A DNA stretch of 64,000 nt, taken from NCBI RefSeq assembly GCF_006171285.1, contig NZ_CP040889.1:4030001-4094000 (forward strand). The letters are read 5' to 3'. Of the stretch, positions 52,578 to 62,716 are shown in pieces. The DNA is from Leclercia adecarboxylata (lineage in GTDB: Bacteria > Pseudomonadota > Gammaproteobacteria > Enterobacterales > Enterobacteriaceae). How positions within the stretch are numbered: position 1 is the stretch's first letter; each line of letters begins with the position of its first letter. The translations under genes and the position numbers were made by a program. A model generated the notes under the pieces. The model had not been told where the DNA came from. It did no database searches and saw nothing but the letters and a program-made list of their open reading frames with translations.

Positions 52578-53562
52578 GCTGGCCTCCACGACGAAAAATA
52601 AGCCACAGGAACCAGGGCGCGCCGAGAATGCTGGTCAGCAATCCCACCGGCATCTCCGCGGGGGCCACCAGCGTGCGTGCAGCGGTATCGGCGATCAGCA
52701 GCAAAAACGCCCCCGCCAGCACCGAGCCGGGGATCACCGCCCGGTGATCTGACCCCAGCCACATGCGGATCAGGTGCGGCACCACCAGGCCAATAAAGCC
52801 GATCACGCCGCTGACCGCCACCGCGGCGGCCACCAGCAGGGCGCTGCATAAAAGCAGGATGCGCTGGACGATCCGCACATCGACGCCCAGATAGTGCGCC
52901 TCTTCCTCGCCAAGCTGGAGCAGATTCAGGGCAGCCGCCAGACGCCAGATCATCAGCACCGTCGGGATCATCAGCGAGGTCACCGCCAGCAGGGTGGACC
53001 ACTGGGCCTGGCCGAGGCTGCCCATTCCCCACAGGGAGAGCTGGCGCAGCTGGGCGTCGTTACTCACCCAGGAGAGCACGCCCACCGCCGCGCCGCACAG
53101 GGCGTTGATGGCGATGCCTACCAGCAGCAGGCGCGAGAGGGAATTCTCCCGCCGTTGGCTGAGCAGAAAAATGACGACCGTTGCCGCCAGCGCGCCGAGA
53201 AAGGCCGCCAGCATCGGGGCATAGAGCATCAGCAGGGCGGGCAGGGTGATGGGCAGCACCACCCAGAGCGCGACGGCGCAGGCGGCACCGCTGCTGATCC
53301 CAAGCAACCCGGGGTCGGCGAGGGGGTTACGAAACAGCCCCTGCATCACGCAGCCCGCCAGCGCCAGCGAGCCGCCAATCACCAGCGCCAGCAGCACGCG
53401 CGGCAGGCGAATGGTGAGCCAGATCTGGCGCAGCGCCTCGTCGCCTCCGCTCCAGAGCAGGTTCACCGGCAGGCGCAACGCGCCAAAACCGGTGGCCAGC
53501 AGCGTCATCAGGGCCAGCATCAGCGCCAGCCCCCACAGCGAGCAGAGAATATGGCGAGGCAT
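52570..53562 (-). CDS. hmuU: Haemin ABC transporter permease
   Basis: A 330-residue FecCD-family permease with about ten helices, forming the inner-membrane channel with HmuV. Typical blocks are IRLPRVLLALVIGGSLALAG, MQGLFRNPLADPGLLGISSG and VVPHLIRMWLGSDHR. Start and hmuT stop overlap by one base (TGATG). Confidence 0.94.
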   Translation of the reverse strand: MPRHILCSLWGLALMLALMTLLATGFGALRLPVNLLWSGGDEALRQIWLTIRLPRVLLALVIGGSLALAGCVMQGLFRNPLADPGLLGISSGAACAVALWVVLPITLPALLMLYAPMLAAFLGALAATVVIFLLSQRRENSLSRLLLVGIAINALCGAAVGVLSWVSNDAQLRQLSLWGMGSLGQAQWSTLLAVTSLMIPTVLMIWRLAAALNLLQLGEEEAHYLGVDVRIVQRILLLCSALLVAAAVAVSGVIGFIGLVVPHLIRMWLGSDHRAVIPGSVLAGAFLLLIADTAARTLVAPAEMPVGLLTSILGAPWFLWLIFRRGGQHG

Positions 53563-54383
53563 CAGGGCAGTTGCTCAGCTTTGCTGCGCAGCTGGCCAAT
53601 CGCCTGCGGGGTACGCACGCTGAACCCGAGCAGCGCCATATCGTCAATCTGTAACACCTGCTTATTACGCCCTGCAGGGGTTTGCGCCAGACCTGGCAGC
53701 TTCCACAGATTCTCTTCTCCGCCCATCGCTTTTACCCCGTCCTGCGAAATCACCACCAGATCGGGCTGGCTGGCGATCACCCCCTCCTGAGAGAGCGGCT
53801 GGTAACGGGAGAAGCCCTGCATGGCGTTTTGCAGACCCGCGGCGCGGATCGCCGCATCGGCGCCGGTATTCTGCCCGGCAGCCATGGCGGTCATCCCGCC
53901 GTGATTGAGAATGAACAGCACCCGCTTGTTAAGCGGGGAGGAGGGCATCGCGGCCAGCTCCTGATTCAGACGCTGGCGCAGGGCTTCCCCTTCGGAGACG
54001 CGGTGCGTCGCCTGCGCTATCACGCGCACTTTCTCGTCGATGACGCTGAGCGCATTGCTGCCCGGCACCGTCACCACCCTGATGTTGCTTTGCCCGACCT
54101 GTTTGAGCGCCAGGGAAGGCTGCGCCTGGGCGCTGGCTAACACCACCGTCGGGCGCATCGCCAGGATCCCCTCGGCATTGAGCTGGCGCAGGTAGCCCAC
54201 GTCCGGCAGCGAGTTGGCCTGCTCCGGCCACTGGCTGGTGCTGTCGCGCGCAACCAGTGAATCCCCGGCCCCCAGAGCGTAGACAATCTCCGTGACGTCC
54301 CCGCCAAGGGCAACGATCTTCTCCTGCGGGGCGGCAAAGGCGGCCAGCGGCAGCGCGGCAATCAGGGCAAGCAGTTTTCTCAT
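53562..54383 (-). CDS. hmuT: Periplasmic haemin-binding protein
   Basis: A 273-residue class III substrate-binding protein with a signal peptide of about 18 residues ([17 protein letters not shown]). It binds haem released from the receptor and delivers it to HmuUV. The [20 protein letters not shown]-terminal domain and the long backbone helix are typical; a conserved Tyr ([10 protein letters not shown]) may be the haem ligand, by family analogy. It overlaps hmuS by four bases (ATGA). Confidence 0.93.
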   Translation of the reverse strand: MRKLLALIAALPLAAFAAPQEKIVALGGDVTEIVYALGAGDSLVARDSTSQWPEQANSLPDVGYLRQLNAEGILAMRPTVVLASAQAQPSLALKQVGQSNIRVVTVPGSNALSVIDEKVRVIAQATHRVSEGEALRQRLNQELAAMPSSPLNKRVLFILNHGGMTAMAAGQNTGADAAIRAAGLQNAMQGFSRYQPLSQEGVIASQPDLVVISQDGVKAMGGEENLWKLPGLAQTPAGRNKQVLQIDDMALLGFSVRTPQAIGQLRSKAEQLP

Positions 54384-55408
54384 GCGGCCAGCCCTTTCAC
54401 CGTCAGGGCGTCAATCTGGGCACGCCACTGGCGCTGCTCGGGCTCGCCTTCCGTACGCTGACCGTACAGCTGGGCGATCTGCGTTCCGTCGGCGGCAAAC
54501 AGCTCAAGGCTGGTAACGTGGCCGTCGGCGGTCGGTTTACGCGTCACCCAGGTCTCGGCGATGGTCTCTTCCAGCAGATGCAGGGTGAAGGCCGGGTTAA
54601 AGATGTTCAGCCAGCCTTTCATCGGCACCACTTTCTCCACCTTGCCGGTGAAGATCTGCACGCAGCCGCGGTTGCCGACGAAGATCATTATCTCATTAGC
54701 GTCCTGACGGGCGGTGTCCAGCAGCTGCGCCAGGGCGCGGTTATCCACCTGACAGGCCAGATCGTCACCCACCAGGCGGAACGCCTGCTGACGGGTCAGG
54801 CCGTGGCGCTTAAGCAGGCCGAAGAACTGGTGTACGTCGGTCATGGCGCGCCACTCGCTGTCTACCGTTGCGGCATCGGCGTTTGCCACCTCTGCGCTCA
54901 CCTCGGCAGCCTTCAGCGCCAGCGGCGGGTTATCGGCAAAGATAAAGCGGGTCAGCACGTCGCCCCAGGCGGAGATATCGGTGTTGTCGGTAGTGTAGAC
55001 CTTCAGCAGCGCATCGCCCTGATGGTCAAAAAACTGGATGCTCTGACGTTCGCCGCGGGCAGTGGTTTCGCTGATATGGAACACGCTCGCCCACTGGTTG
55101 AGGAACAGGCGCAGATCCAGTGCGCGCGGGTTGAGCACCAGCCCGGCATGGCCGTTCAGGTGCTGGTTGGTAAAGGTGCCCACCTGCTCGTGAACCGCAT
55201 AGTCGTTGCGGCAGATGCATTTGGTTTCACCCGTCGCTTCCAGCGCGCCGATGATCTCACGAATGTCGCCATGCAGACGCCAGGCATCGTGGCCCACCCG
55301 CGCATAGGTCAGTTCGGCTTCGCTGATGTTCATCAGCGCGGCGATATCACGCGCGTAATTCCCTGGGTTTTCTTCTTTTAATTCAAGCCAGCGTGTGTAG
55401 TGATTCAT
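54380..55408 (-). CDS. hmuS: Haem-degrading/trafficking factor HmuS (HemS/ChuS family)
   Basis: A 342-residue cytoplasmic protein built of two similar halves, the same size as E. coli O157 ChuS. Members bind haem and open it or carry it. Visible are [34 protein letters not shown] and the [16 protein letters not shown] segment that repeats in each half. The start at 55408 (MNHYTRW) follows AAGGAAGAG; the upstream frame is not conserved. Confidence 0.93.
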   Translation of the reverse strand: MNHYTRWLELKEENPGNYARDIAALMNISEAELTYARVGHDAWRLHGDIREIIGALEATGETKCICRNDYAVHEQVGTFTNQHLNGHAGLVLNPRALDLRLFLNQWASVFHISETTARGERQSIQFFDHQGDALLKVYTTDNTDISAWGDVLTRFIFADNPPLALKAAEVSAEVANADAATVDSEWRAMTDVHQFFGLLKRHGLTRQQAFRLVGDDLACQVDNRALAQLLDTARQDANEIMIFVGNRGCVQIFTGKVEKVVPMKGWLNIFNPAFTLHLLEETIAETWVTRKPTADGHVTSLELFAADGTQIAQLYGQRTEGEPEQRQWRAQIDALTVKGLAA

Positions 55409-55452
55409 TGTCTCTTCCTTCCGGATAAATGCCCCGCAGCCGGGGCAGGGTA

Positions 55453-57438
55453 TTACCACTGATAACTTACGAAAATCTTGCCGTTGCGCCCATCCTGCGG
55501 GATGCCCTGCGGCGACCAGTACTCTTTGTCGAAGGCGTTGCCCAGCACCAGAGTGGTGGTGACGCCTTTCAGCGCCTGCTGGCCCTGATAGCTGACATAG
55601 AAATCGTTCACCGCATAGCCCGGCTGGTGGCTGTAGCTGCTGCTCACGTGGGTGGAGCGATCGGCGAAGGTGCCAATCCAGCCCACGTTGAAGCCGCTCT
55701 GCGCCAGCGGAATGTCCAGCTTGCTGGAGACGGTATCCGGGCTGATGCTGGAGATGTACTCCCCGGTGTCGGTGTCTTTGCCCCGGGTGCGGTTATAGGC
55801 CACATCCAGGCTGAACAGGCTGGCGGAGTATTTCGCCATCATGTCCCAGCCCCAGATTTTGGCGTTCGGCACGTTGTACGACATGGTGGTCGCGGCGGCG
55901 AAATCGACGGTGGTGGAGATGTAATCTTTGGCGTTGGTATCAAAGTAGCTGGCTTTGAACTCCAGCGCATCGTTGGCGAGCATCAGATCGTCAAAGCGCA
56001 GGCCAAATCCGTACTCCTGGGTTTCGTTGGTTTCCGGGCGCAGATTCGGGTTCGGCACCCAGTAGTTGGTGTAGAACCGGCCAATGGAGAAGTGCTTCGC
56101 GTCGTTGTACATCTCGCCCATCGTCGGGGCACGGAAGGCCTGGGCATAAGAGCCGAACATCATCAGCCAGTCGGTCGGGGAGACGGTGATCCCGGCGCGT
56201 GATGACCACTTATCGGCGTCCACGTCCTCGTAGCCGTCGCTGCTGCCGCGGTAATTATCGTAGCGGGTGCCGCCCAGCAGGGTGACGGGCAGATCGCGCA
56301 GGGTGATCTCATCCTGCAGCCAGCCGGAGCTGAAGTCGATGCTCGCATCCGGGAAGCCGGTGGTGGCGCCAGAAGGCGACTGCTCCTGACGGTAATACTC
56401 GCCGCCGTAGGTCAGCAGGTGCGAGGCGAAAGAGTCGGCAAACAGGCGAGTGCGGTTTTCCACTTTGCCGCCTTTGGTGGTCTGCTCGCGGTACTCCCCG
56501 GTGCCGTCGATGTTCTGGGCATTAATTCGCGCTTCAGACCAGTAGATCCGGGCATCGGCGTTCAGCCAGTCGTTGCCTTCCGGGGCGATGTGATACCCCA
56601 GTTGCGCATCACGCTGGATGGTGGAGCGGTCGGTCATCGGGTTGCTGCTGTCGTCGGCCTCGATGGTCTGTGGGTTTTTGGGCTCCTGCGCCGCGTTGTT
56701 GTAATAGCGCAGCGAGCCGCTCAGGGACTGGGCCTGATCCATCTGCCAGCTGCCTTTTGCCAGCATATTGTTGATTGATTCGTCGTTCGGCGCGGTCTCG
56801 CCGCCGCCCTGGCGGATATCCCCGCGATCCCGGCTCGACCAGGCCACCAGACCATCGAGAGTATCGGTCCGGCCAAAGGCGCTGGCCCCCATGCCGAGGC
56901 TGTGATCGCCGGTAGCGGCGGTGCCAAACACGCGGAAGCCGCTGCTCTGGCCGGGCTGGAGCAGGTCTTTTGCATCGGCGGTGTCATAGGCGATCACCCC
57001 GCCCATCGCACCGCTGCCGTACAGCAGGGCGGACGGGCCGCGCACGATCTCAATGCGCTTGATCAGCGCCGGGTCAAGGAAGGTGCTGTTCAGGTGGCCG
57101 GTATCGGTGCCCTGACGGACGCCGTCCACCAGCACCAGCACGCCGCGACGATCGTAGCCGCGCAGATTGACGTCCTGGCCGTTGGTGCGCCCGGTGCCGT
57201 CAAGGGTCAGGCCCGGGACGTGGCGCAGCAGATCGGCGGCAGAGCTGGCGGTTTGATTTTCCGGGGCGGTGGCGTCAATGACGCTCACCATCATCGGCGC
57301 TTCAAAGGCGCTGCGGGCGTTACCGGTGGCGGTCACCGTCATGTCGTCGGTGGCGGCAAGGGCTATTCCCGGCAGGGCGGTGGTAATGGCCAGCGCCAGC
57401 AGCGACGGGCGTAAAGACGCGGTATTCAGGTATGGCAT
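55453..57438 (-). CDS. hmuR: TonB-dependent haemin receptor
   Basis: A 661-residue outer-membrane receptor of the HemR/ShuA/ChuA type. Signal peptide of about 28 residues, TonB box DDMTVTATG, plug domain (about 35-165, with LVDGVRQGTDTG and IEIVRGPSALLYGSGAMGG) and a 22-strand barrel ending YQW. The FRAP box (AFRAPTMGEMYNDAKHF) and NPNL box (WVPNPNLRPETNETQEYG), which flank a haem-ligating His in the family, are intact. Between hemP and hmuS. Confidence 0.95.
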   Translation of the reverse strand: MPYLNTASLRPSLLALAITTALPGIALAATDDMTVTATGNARSAFEAPMMVSVIDATAPENQTASSAADLLRHVPGLTLDGTGRTNGQDVNLRGYDRRGVLVLVDGVRQGTDTGHLNSTFLDPALIKRIEIVRGPSALLYGSGAMGGVIAYDTADAKDLLQPGQSSGFRVFGTAATGDHSLGMGASAFGRTDTLDGLVAWSSRDRGDIRQGGGETAPNDESINNMLAKGSWQMDQAQSLSGSLRYYNNAAQEPKNPQTIEADDSSNPMTDRSTIQRDAQLGYHIAPEGNDWLNADARIYWSEARINAQNIDGTGEYREQTTKGGKVENRTRLFADSFASHLLTYGGEYYRQEQSPSGATTGFPDASIDFSSGWLQDEITLRDLPVTLLGGTRYDNYRGSSDGYEDVDADKWSSRAGITVSPTDWLMMFGSYAQAFRAPTMGEMYNDAKHFSIGRFYTNYWVPNPNLRPETNETQEYGFGLRFDDLMLANDALEFKASYFDTNAKDYISTTVDFAAATTMSYNVPNAKIWGWDMMAKYSASLFSLDVAYNRTRGKDTDTGEYISSISPDTVSSKLDIPLAQSGFNVGWIGTFADRSTHVSSSYSHQPGYAVNDFYVSYQGQQALKGVTTTLVLGNAFDKEYWSPQGIPQDGRNGKIFVSYQW

Positions 57439-57507
57439 GAGCCACTCTCCATTTAAAAGTGAAAAGCGCTGGCTGCCTGGGGGAACCTGGGTGGCTGGCG
57501 AAGGTGC

Positions 57508-57699
57508 TTATTTTGTGAGGATTAATTTTCCGGCATGTGTCTGGCGCAACAGGTAGTGCTGGCCGTCATGCTCGATAATGACGCGTCCTTCCTCGCCCAA
57601 CAGCTGTTTACTGTTAATGCGACGATCGTTCGCGTCCGGGGCAGGCTGTGTTTTGTCTTCAGGACGAGTGAGCGTTGCTGCGGTGTTATCCATACGTGA
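57508..57699 (-). CDS. hemP: HemP/HmuP-family haem uptake protein (YdiE homologue)
   Basis: A 63-residue protein whose C-terminal half ([20 protein letters not shown], then [18 protein letters not shown]) is the HemP family domain. In other bacteria HmuP/HemP aids transcription of the haem receptor; its role in enterobacteria is unclear. E. coli K-12 keeps an orphan homologue, ydiE, between aroH and ydiU (selO), exactly this place. The start is uncertain: ATG 57699 or 57693; no clear ribosome site. Confidence 0.85.
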   Translation of the reverse strand, partial: SRMDNTAATLTRPEDKTQPAPDANDRRINSKQLLGEEGRVIIEHDGQHYLLRQTHAGKLILTK

Positions 57700-57729
57700 C
57701 ATAATGTTTTTCAAAATAGCAATCAATGT

Positions 57730-57748
57730 AACAATGATAATCATTATC
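57730..57748 (-). promoter_or_regulatory. Fur box of the hemP-hmuRSTUV operon
   Basis: On the minus strand GATAATGATTATCATTGTT matches the 19-base Fur consensus at about 16 positions. It lies 31 bases upstream of hemP, so the haem locus should be iron-repressed. Confidence 0.88.
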
Positions 57749-57823
57749 AACAAATCATTTTTAACGGCAAGCGTTTTATGAAAAAACAGTGACGGAGGGA
57801 ACGTTAAAGGGTTGTGCGGGATG

Positions 57824-57903
57824 AAAAAAGCCGGGTGGCGCTTCGCTTACCCGGCCTACAAAAGCGAAACCGTAGGCCGGGTAAGGCGTAGCCGCCACCC
57901 GGC
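57824..57903 (-). repeat. REP pair (BIME) with T-run, aroH terminator
   Basis: Inverted REP-like units GCCGGGTGGCG...GGCCTACA (from 57830) and GTAGGCCGGGTAAGGCG...CCACCCGGC (to 57903), followed on the minus strand by TTTTTTC. It lies eight bases past the aroH stop, so it ends aroH as the 16894 copy ends chb. The units are nearly identical to that copy, with a shorter centre. Confidence 0.88.
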
Positions 57904-57910
57904 GCAGACG

Positions 57911-58957
57911 TTAAAAACGGCTATCCACCGCTGCCGCAAGTTTATCCAGCAGCACTTCGGTATCTTCCCAGCTCAGGCAGGGGTCGGTAATGGACTGACC
58001 GTAGGTAATCGGCTGGCCGACCACCACTTTTTGCGTGCCTTCGCGCAGGAAACTTTCGGCCATAATCCCGGCAATGGCGCTGGAGCCGTTGCGGATCTGC
58101 TGGCACACCTCGTCGCAGACGTCCAGCTGGCGGCGGTGCTGTTTCTGGCAGTTGCCGTGGCTGAAATCGATCACCAGCTGCTCCGGCAGGTCGAACTCGC
58201 GCAGGGTGTCGCAGGCTTCGGCGATATCCTGCGGATGATAGTTCGGCTGTTTACCGCCGCGCATAATGATGTGGCCGTACGGGTTGCCGCTGGTTTGATA
58301 GATGGTCATCTGGCCGTTCTTGTCCGGAGACAGGAACATATGGCTGGCGCGGGCGGCGCGGATGGCATCCACCGCAATGCGGGTATTGCCGTCGGTGCCG
58401 TTTTTGAAGCCCACCGGGCAGGAGAGCGCCGAGGCCATTTCACGGTGGATCTGGCTTTCCGTAGTGCGTGCGCCAATCGCCCCCCAGCTGATGAGATCGG
58501 CGATAAACTGTCCGGTCACCATATCCAGGAATTCGGTGGCGGTCGGCACGCCAAGTTCGTTAACCTGCAACAGCAGTTTGCGCGCCAGCTGAATGCCGTG
58601 ATTGACCCGGTAGCTGCCGTTTAAATCGGGATCGGAGATCAGCCCTTTCCAGCCCACCACTGTGCGCGGTTTCTCAAAGTAGGTGCGCATCACGATCTCA
58701 AGCCGCGCCTGGTGCTTATCCCGCAGCCCTTTCAGGCGCTGGGCGTAATCCATCGCGGCATCAAGATCGTGAATGGAGCAGGGACCTACGATCACCAGCA
58801 GGCGGCGATCGTCCCCGTTCAGGATTTTTTCAATACGCTTACGTGACGTTGTCACGTGGTCGGCCACTGCCGCAGAAACAGGGTATCGCTGGGCCAGTTC
58901 TGCTGGCGTCACCAGGCTGTCGATACGCGCTGTGCGGAGTTCATCGGTTTTATTCAT
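57911..58957 (-). CDS. aroH: Trp-sensitive DAHP synthase
   Basis: A 348-residue class I DAHP synthase joining PEP and erythrose 4-phosphate, the first step to aromatic amino acids; this isoenzyme is the Trp-inhibited one by similarity to E. coli AroH. Visible are VGPCSIHD (near residue 60), MRTYFEKPRTVVGWKG, GARTTESQIHREMASALS and FSHGNC. The start at 58957 (MNKTDELRTARIDSLVTP) equals the E. coli start; nine extra upstream codons are open but not conserved. Confidence 0.96.
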   Translation of the reverse strand: MNKTDELRTARIDSLVTPAELAQRYPVSAAVADHVTTSRKRIEKILNGDDRRLLVIVGPCSIHDLDAAMDYAQRLKGLRDKHQARLEIVMRTYFEKPRTVVGWKGLISDPDLNGSYRVNHGIQLARKLLLQVNELGVPTATEFLDMVTGQFIADLISWGAIGARTTESQIHREMASALSCPVGFKNGTDGNTRIAVDAIRAARASHMFLSPDKNGQMTIYQTSGNPYGHIIMRGGKQPNYHPQDIAEACDTLREFDLPEQLVIDFSHGNCQKQHRRQLDVCDEVCQQIRNGSSAIAGIMAESFLREGTQKVVVGQPITYGQSITDPCLSWEDTEVLLDKLAAAVDSRF

Positions 58958-59044
58958 GGTATTTCTCAGAATGTAGTGCTTCATCGGTAACTTACCGGGA
59001 AGTGATGGGCATCACCTTAAACCAATCCCCGCTGATTTCAAGTG

Positions 59045-59064
59045 CAGGGCACAAGCGTGCCCTG
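59045..59064. repeat. Perfect hairpin in the aroH 5' leader
   Basis: CAGGGCAC-AAGC-GTGCCCTG, an 8-bp GC-rich stem. It would occupy about +6 to +26 of the aroH mRNA and lies 47 bases past the ppsR stop. There is no T-run. It could stabilise the aroH message end or act as a weak stop for ppsR. Confidence 0.6.
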
Positions 59065-59076
59065 TTATGGGTAGCG

Positions 59077-59117
59077 AGTATAAAGGATTGTGAACCAATG
59101 TACTAGCCTGTTAGTAC
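59077..59117 (-). promoter_or_regulatory. aroH promoter with TrpR operator
   Basis: Palindrome GTACTA-GCCTGT-TAGTAC at 59100-59117 matches the TrpR operator arms. On the minus strand TAGTAC, a 17-base spacer and TATACT (59077-59082) form the promoter, so the operator covers the -35 region, centred near -38, as described for E. coli aroH. The operator overlaps the ppsR stop codon. Confidence 0.82.
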
Positions 59118-59944
59118 ATGCGGCGGTTCAGCCCCATTATGTCAAGGATCTTGGTGGCAATTTCTTCTACCGAATAGTTGGTACTGTTGAGACAGGGAAT
59201 GTTGTTCTTCCGGTACAGGGCTTCCACTTCAGCCACCTCCATCCGGCACTGGCGCATCGACGCATAGCGGCTGTTTTCCCGACGCTCTTCGCGAATTGCT
59301 GCCAGACGTTCCGGGTTAATGGTCAGACCAAACAGCTTGTGCTGGAGCGGTTTCAGCGCCGCCGGCAGGACCAGATTATCCATATCATCGGCAATAAAGG
59401 GGTAGTTTGCCGCGCGGATGCCGAACTGTAACGCCAGATAGAGGCTGGTGGGGGTTTTGCCGCAGCGCGAAACGCCGAGCAGAATGACCTGGGCCTGATC
59501 GAGGTTGCGCATCGAGATGCCGTCATCGTGGGCGAGGGTGTAGTCGATGGCGGCGATACGGGCGTCGTACTTAATGATATTCGTCGGGTTCAGACCGTGG
59601 GTGCGGTGCGCCACCGGGGTAGGGTCCAGCTTCAACTCCTGCTGCAGCGGGGCCACCAGCGCCTGGACGATGTCCTGGCAGAAGCCTTCGCTTTGCAGAA
59701 TGATATTGCGGATTTCCGGGATCACAATCGAGTAGAACACCAGCGGACGCTCGCCGGTCTGCTGGAAAATGGCATCAATTTGATCTTTCACCGCTCTGGC
59801 GCGGCTCTCGTTTTCCACAAACGGCAGGGTGATGCTGTTGATGGAAACCGGGAATTGCGACATCACCGCATGGCCCAGCACTTCGGCGGTGATCGCCGTA
59901 CCATCGGAAATATAAAAAACGTGGCGATCGACAGCATTATCCAT
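59111..59944 (-). CDS. ppsR: PEP synthetase regulatory protein (kinase/pyrophosphorylase)
   Basis: A 277-residue DUF299 bifunctional enzyme that inactivates PpsA by ADP-dependent phosphorylation of a Thr next to its catalytic His and reactivates it by Pi-dependent dephosphorylation. The P-loop [11 protein letters not shown] near residue 152 is the family mark. The start at 59944 ([17 protein letters not shown]) matches E. coli; three upstream codons are open. Divergent from ppsA. Confidence 0.95.
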   Translation of the reverse strand: MDNAVDRHVFYISDGTAITAEVLGHAVMSQFPVSINSITLPFVENESRARAVKDQIDAIFQQTGERPLVFYSIVIPEIRNIILQSEGFCQDIVQALVAPLQQELKLDPTPVAHRTHGLNPTNIIKYDARIAAIDYTLAHDDGISMRNLDQAQVILLGVSRCGKTPTSLYLALQFGIRAANYPFIADDMDNLVLPAALKPLQHKLFGLTINPERLAAIREERRENSRYASMRQCRMEVAEVEALYRKNNIPCLNSTNYSVEEIATKILDIMGLNRRMY

Positions 59945-60179
59945 TTTGCACACTCGGTATATCAGATGTAATTGACTGAAAGCATAAATTAAAAAAGTAA
60001 ATTACAACAGTCAACGGGCGCGGGAAATTCAAAATGAAACGCTATTTTTATTTTTAATGAAAGGGGTGTTTCATTTTTCAAAATCACCCTAAAGTCTGAG
60101 TTTTTTTGTGGGAATCCATAGGAATCATCAGGTTAGCATTTAAGCGGGAACAGTCTGAAAAGCGAAAAAATAAAAGTGC

Positions 60180-60193
60180 TTACACGATTCACC
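60180..60193. promoter_or_regulatory. Candidate Cra (FruR) site in the ppsR-ppsA region
   Basis: GGTGAATCGTGTAA on the minus strand resembles the Cra consensus TGAAWCGNT. In E. coli Cra activates ppsA during gluconeogenic growth. It lies about 90 bases before ppsA. The 59945-60282 gap otherwise holds AT-rich promoter sequence and no gene. Confidence 0.4.
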
Positions 60194-60282
60194 GTTTTTT
60201 TAGCGCGATTAAATATGACAGTATAAATACGCAGTAAGGAGTTTCTTAAAACCCGTTCATATATCATAAAAGGATTGTTTCG

Positions 60283-62661
60283 ATGTCCAACAATGGCTCG
60301 TCACCGCTGGTGCTTTGGTATAACCAACTCGGCATGAATGATGTAGACAGAGTTGGAGGCAAAAATGCCTCCCTGGGTGAAATGATTACAAATCTGTCCA
60401 GTATGGGTGTCTCCGTACCGAATGGATTTGCTACCACCGCCGATGCTTTTAACTATTTTCTGGATCAAAGCGGCGTAAACCAGCGCATTTACGAACTACT
60501 GGATAACACGGACATTGATGATGTCTCCGAGCTTGCCAAAGCCGGGACGCAGATCCGCCAGTGGATCATCGACACACCTTTCCAGCCTGAACTGGAAAAA
60601 GCCATCCACGACGCCTATAACCAGCTCTCCGCTGATGATGCTCAGGCCTCCTTTGCCGTGCGCTCCTCCGCCACCGCAGAAGATATGCCGGATGCCTCCT
60701 TTGCCGGTCAGCAGGAGACTTTCCTTAACGTACAGGGCTACGATGCGGTTCTGGTGGCGGTTAAACACGTGTTTGCTTCCCTGTTTAACGACCGCGCCAT
60801 CTCCTATCGCGTGCATCAGGGCTACGACCACCGCGGCGTTGCGCTGTCGGCAGGCGTGCAGCGCATGGTGCGTTCGGATCTGGCCTCATCAGGCGTGATG
60901 TTCTCTATTGATACCGAATCGGGTTTCGATCAGGTGGTCTTTATCACCTCCGCCTGGGGTCTGGGCGAGATGGTGGTGCAGGGTGCGGTCAACCCTGACG
61001 AATTCTACGTACACAAGCCAACCCTGGCAGCGGATCGCCCGGCTATCGTGCGTCGCACCATGGGTTCGAAAAAAATCCGCATGATCTACGCCCCGACCCA
61101 GGAGCACGGCAAGCAGGTCCGTATTGAAGACGTGCCGCAGGAACAGTGCGACCGCTTCTCGCTGACCGATGCCGAAGTGCAGGAGCTGGCGAAGCAGGCG
61201 GTGCAGATTGAGAAGCACTATGGCCGTCCGATGGATATCGAATGGGCCAAAGACGGTAACACCGGCAAGCTGTTTATCGTCCAAGCGCGTCCGGAAACCG
61301 TCCGCTCCCGCGGCCAGGTGATGGAGCGTTACACCCTGCATGCCCAGGGCAAAATCATCGCTGAAGGCCGTGCCATCGGCCACCGCATCGGCGCTGGCCC
61401 GGTGAAAGTGATCCACGACATCAGCGAAATGAACCGTATCCAGCCGGGCGACGTGCTGGTCACCGACATGACCGACCCGGACTGGGAACCGATCATGAAA
61501 AAGGCGGCAGCGATTGTCACCAACCGTGGCGGCCGTACCTGTCACGCGGCAATCATCGCCCGTGAGCTGGGTATTCCGGCGGTTGTTGGCTGCGGCGACG
61601 CCACCGAACGCATGAAAGACGATGAGAATGTCACCGTCTCCTGTGCCGAAGGCGACACCGGTTACGTCTACGCCGAACTGCTGGACTTCAGCGTGAAGAG
61701 CTCCAGCGTGGATACCATGCCGGATCTGCCGCTGAAGATCATGATGAACGTCGGCAACCCGGACCGTGCTTTTGACTTTGCCTGTCTGCCTAACGAAGGC
61801 GTTGGCCTGGCGCGTCTGGAGTTCATCATCAACCGTATGATCGGGGTCCACCCGCGTGCGCTGCTGGAGTTCGACGACCAGGATCCGAAGCTGCAGAAAG
61901 AAATTCGCGAGATGATGAAGGGCTACGACTCGCCGAAAGAGTTCTACGTCGGCCGTCTGACCGAAGGGATCGCGACCCTTGGCGCTGCCTTCTTCCCGAA
62001 ACGCGTGATCGTGCGTCTCTCTGACTTCAAATCGAACGAATACGCCAACCTGGTGGGCGGCGAGCGTTACGAGCCGGAAGAAGAGAACCCGATGCTGGGC
62101 TTCCGTGGCGCCGGTCGTTATGTCTCTGACAGCTTCCGCGACTGTTTTGCCCTGGAGTGCGAGGCGGTGAAACGCGTGCGTAACGAGATGGGCCTGACCA
62201 ACGTCGAGATCATGGTGCCGTTCGTGCGTACCGTGGATCAGGCGAAGGCGGTGGTTGACGAGCTGGCGCGTCAGGGGCTGAAGCGCGGCGAGAACGGACT
62301 CAAAATCATCATGATGTGTGAGATCCCGTCCAACGCCCTGCTGGCAGAGCAGTTCCTTGAGCACTTCGACGGCTTCTCTATCGGCTCGAACGATATGACG
62401 CAGCTGGCACTGGGTCTGGATCGCGACTCCGGCGTGGTCTCCGCGCTGTTTGATGAGCGTAACGAAGCGGTGAAAGCGCTGCTGTCGATGGCTATCCGCG
62501 CCGCGAAGAAACAGGGCAAGTACGTCGGCATCTGTGGCCAGGGTCCTTCCGACCATGAAGACTTTGCCGCATGGCTGATGGAAGAGGGGATCGACAGCCT
62601 GTCCCTGAACCCGGACACCGTGGTACAAACCTGGCTCAGCCTGGCCGAACTGAACAAGTAA
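60283..62661 (+). CDS. ppsA: Phosphoenolpyruvate synthase
   Basis: A 792-residue enzyme converting pyruvate and ATP to PEP, AMP and phosphate in gluconeogenesis. In order: N-terminal ATP-grasp domain ([31 protein letters not shown]), the swivelling phosphohistidine domain with His421 in [15 protein letters not shown], and the C-terminal PEP/pyruvate TIM barrel ([25 protein letters not shown]). The Thr just before the Cys-His is the PpsR target by analogy. Same length as E. coli. Confidence 0.98.
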   Translation: MSNNGSSPLVLWYNQLGMNDVDRVGGKNASLGEMITNLSSMGVSVPNGFATTADAFNYFLDQSGVNQRIYELLDNTDIDDVSELAKAGTQIRQWIIDTPFQPELEKAIHDAYNQLSADDAQASFAVRSSATAEDMPDASFAGQQETFLNVQGYDAVLVAVKHVFASLFNDRAISYRVHQGYDHRGVALSAGVQRMVRSDLASSGVMFSIDTESGFDQVVFITSAWGLGEMVVQGAVNPDEFYVHKPTLAADRPAIVRRTMGSKKIRMIYAPTQEHGKQVRIEDVPQEQCDRFSLTDAEVQELAKQAVQIEKHYGRPMDIEWAKDGNTGKLFIVQARPETVRSRGQVMERYTLHAQGKIIAEGRAIGHRIGAGPVKVIHDISEMNRIQPGDVLVTDMTDPDWEPIMKKAAAIVTNRGGRTCHAAIIARELGIPAVVGCGDATERMKDDENVTVSCAEGDTGYVYAELLDFSVKSSSVDTMPDLPLKIMMNVGNPDRAFDFACLPNEGVGLARLEFIINRMIGVHPRALLEFDDQDPKLQKEIREMMKGYDSPKEFYVGRLTEGIATLGAAFFPKRVIVRLSDFKSNEYANLVGGERYEPEEENPMLGFRGAGRYVSDSFRDCFALECEAVKRVRNEMGLTNVEIMVPFVRTVDQAKAVVDELARQGLKRGENGLKIIMMCEIPSNALLAEQFLEHFDGFSIGSNDMTQLALGLDRDSGVVSALFDERNEAVKALLSMAIRAAKKQGKYVGICGQGPSDHEDFAAWLMEEGIDSLSLNPDTVVQTWLSLAELNK

Positions 62662-62682
62662 CGTCACGCTTCAGCACCGAAT

Positions 62683-62716
62683 AAAGGCGAGGACTTTGGT
62701 CCTCGCCTTTTTTTAT
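62683..62716 (+). terminator. Intrinsic terminator of ppsA
   Basis: AAAGGCGAGGAC-TTTG-GTCCTCGCC followed by TTTTTTT. Confidence 0.95.

Noticed and set aside
52894-53790. 298-codon plus-strand frame opposite hmuU and hmuT
   Set aside because: Runs across two certain genes on the other strand; Gln/His/Arg-rich composition typical of antisense reading.
60889-62667. 592-codon minus-strand frame opposite ppsA
   Set aside because: It mirrors a highly conserved gene with strong codon bias; the translation is His/Gln/Val-rich without domain motifs and has no promoter or ribosome site.
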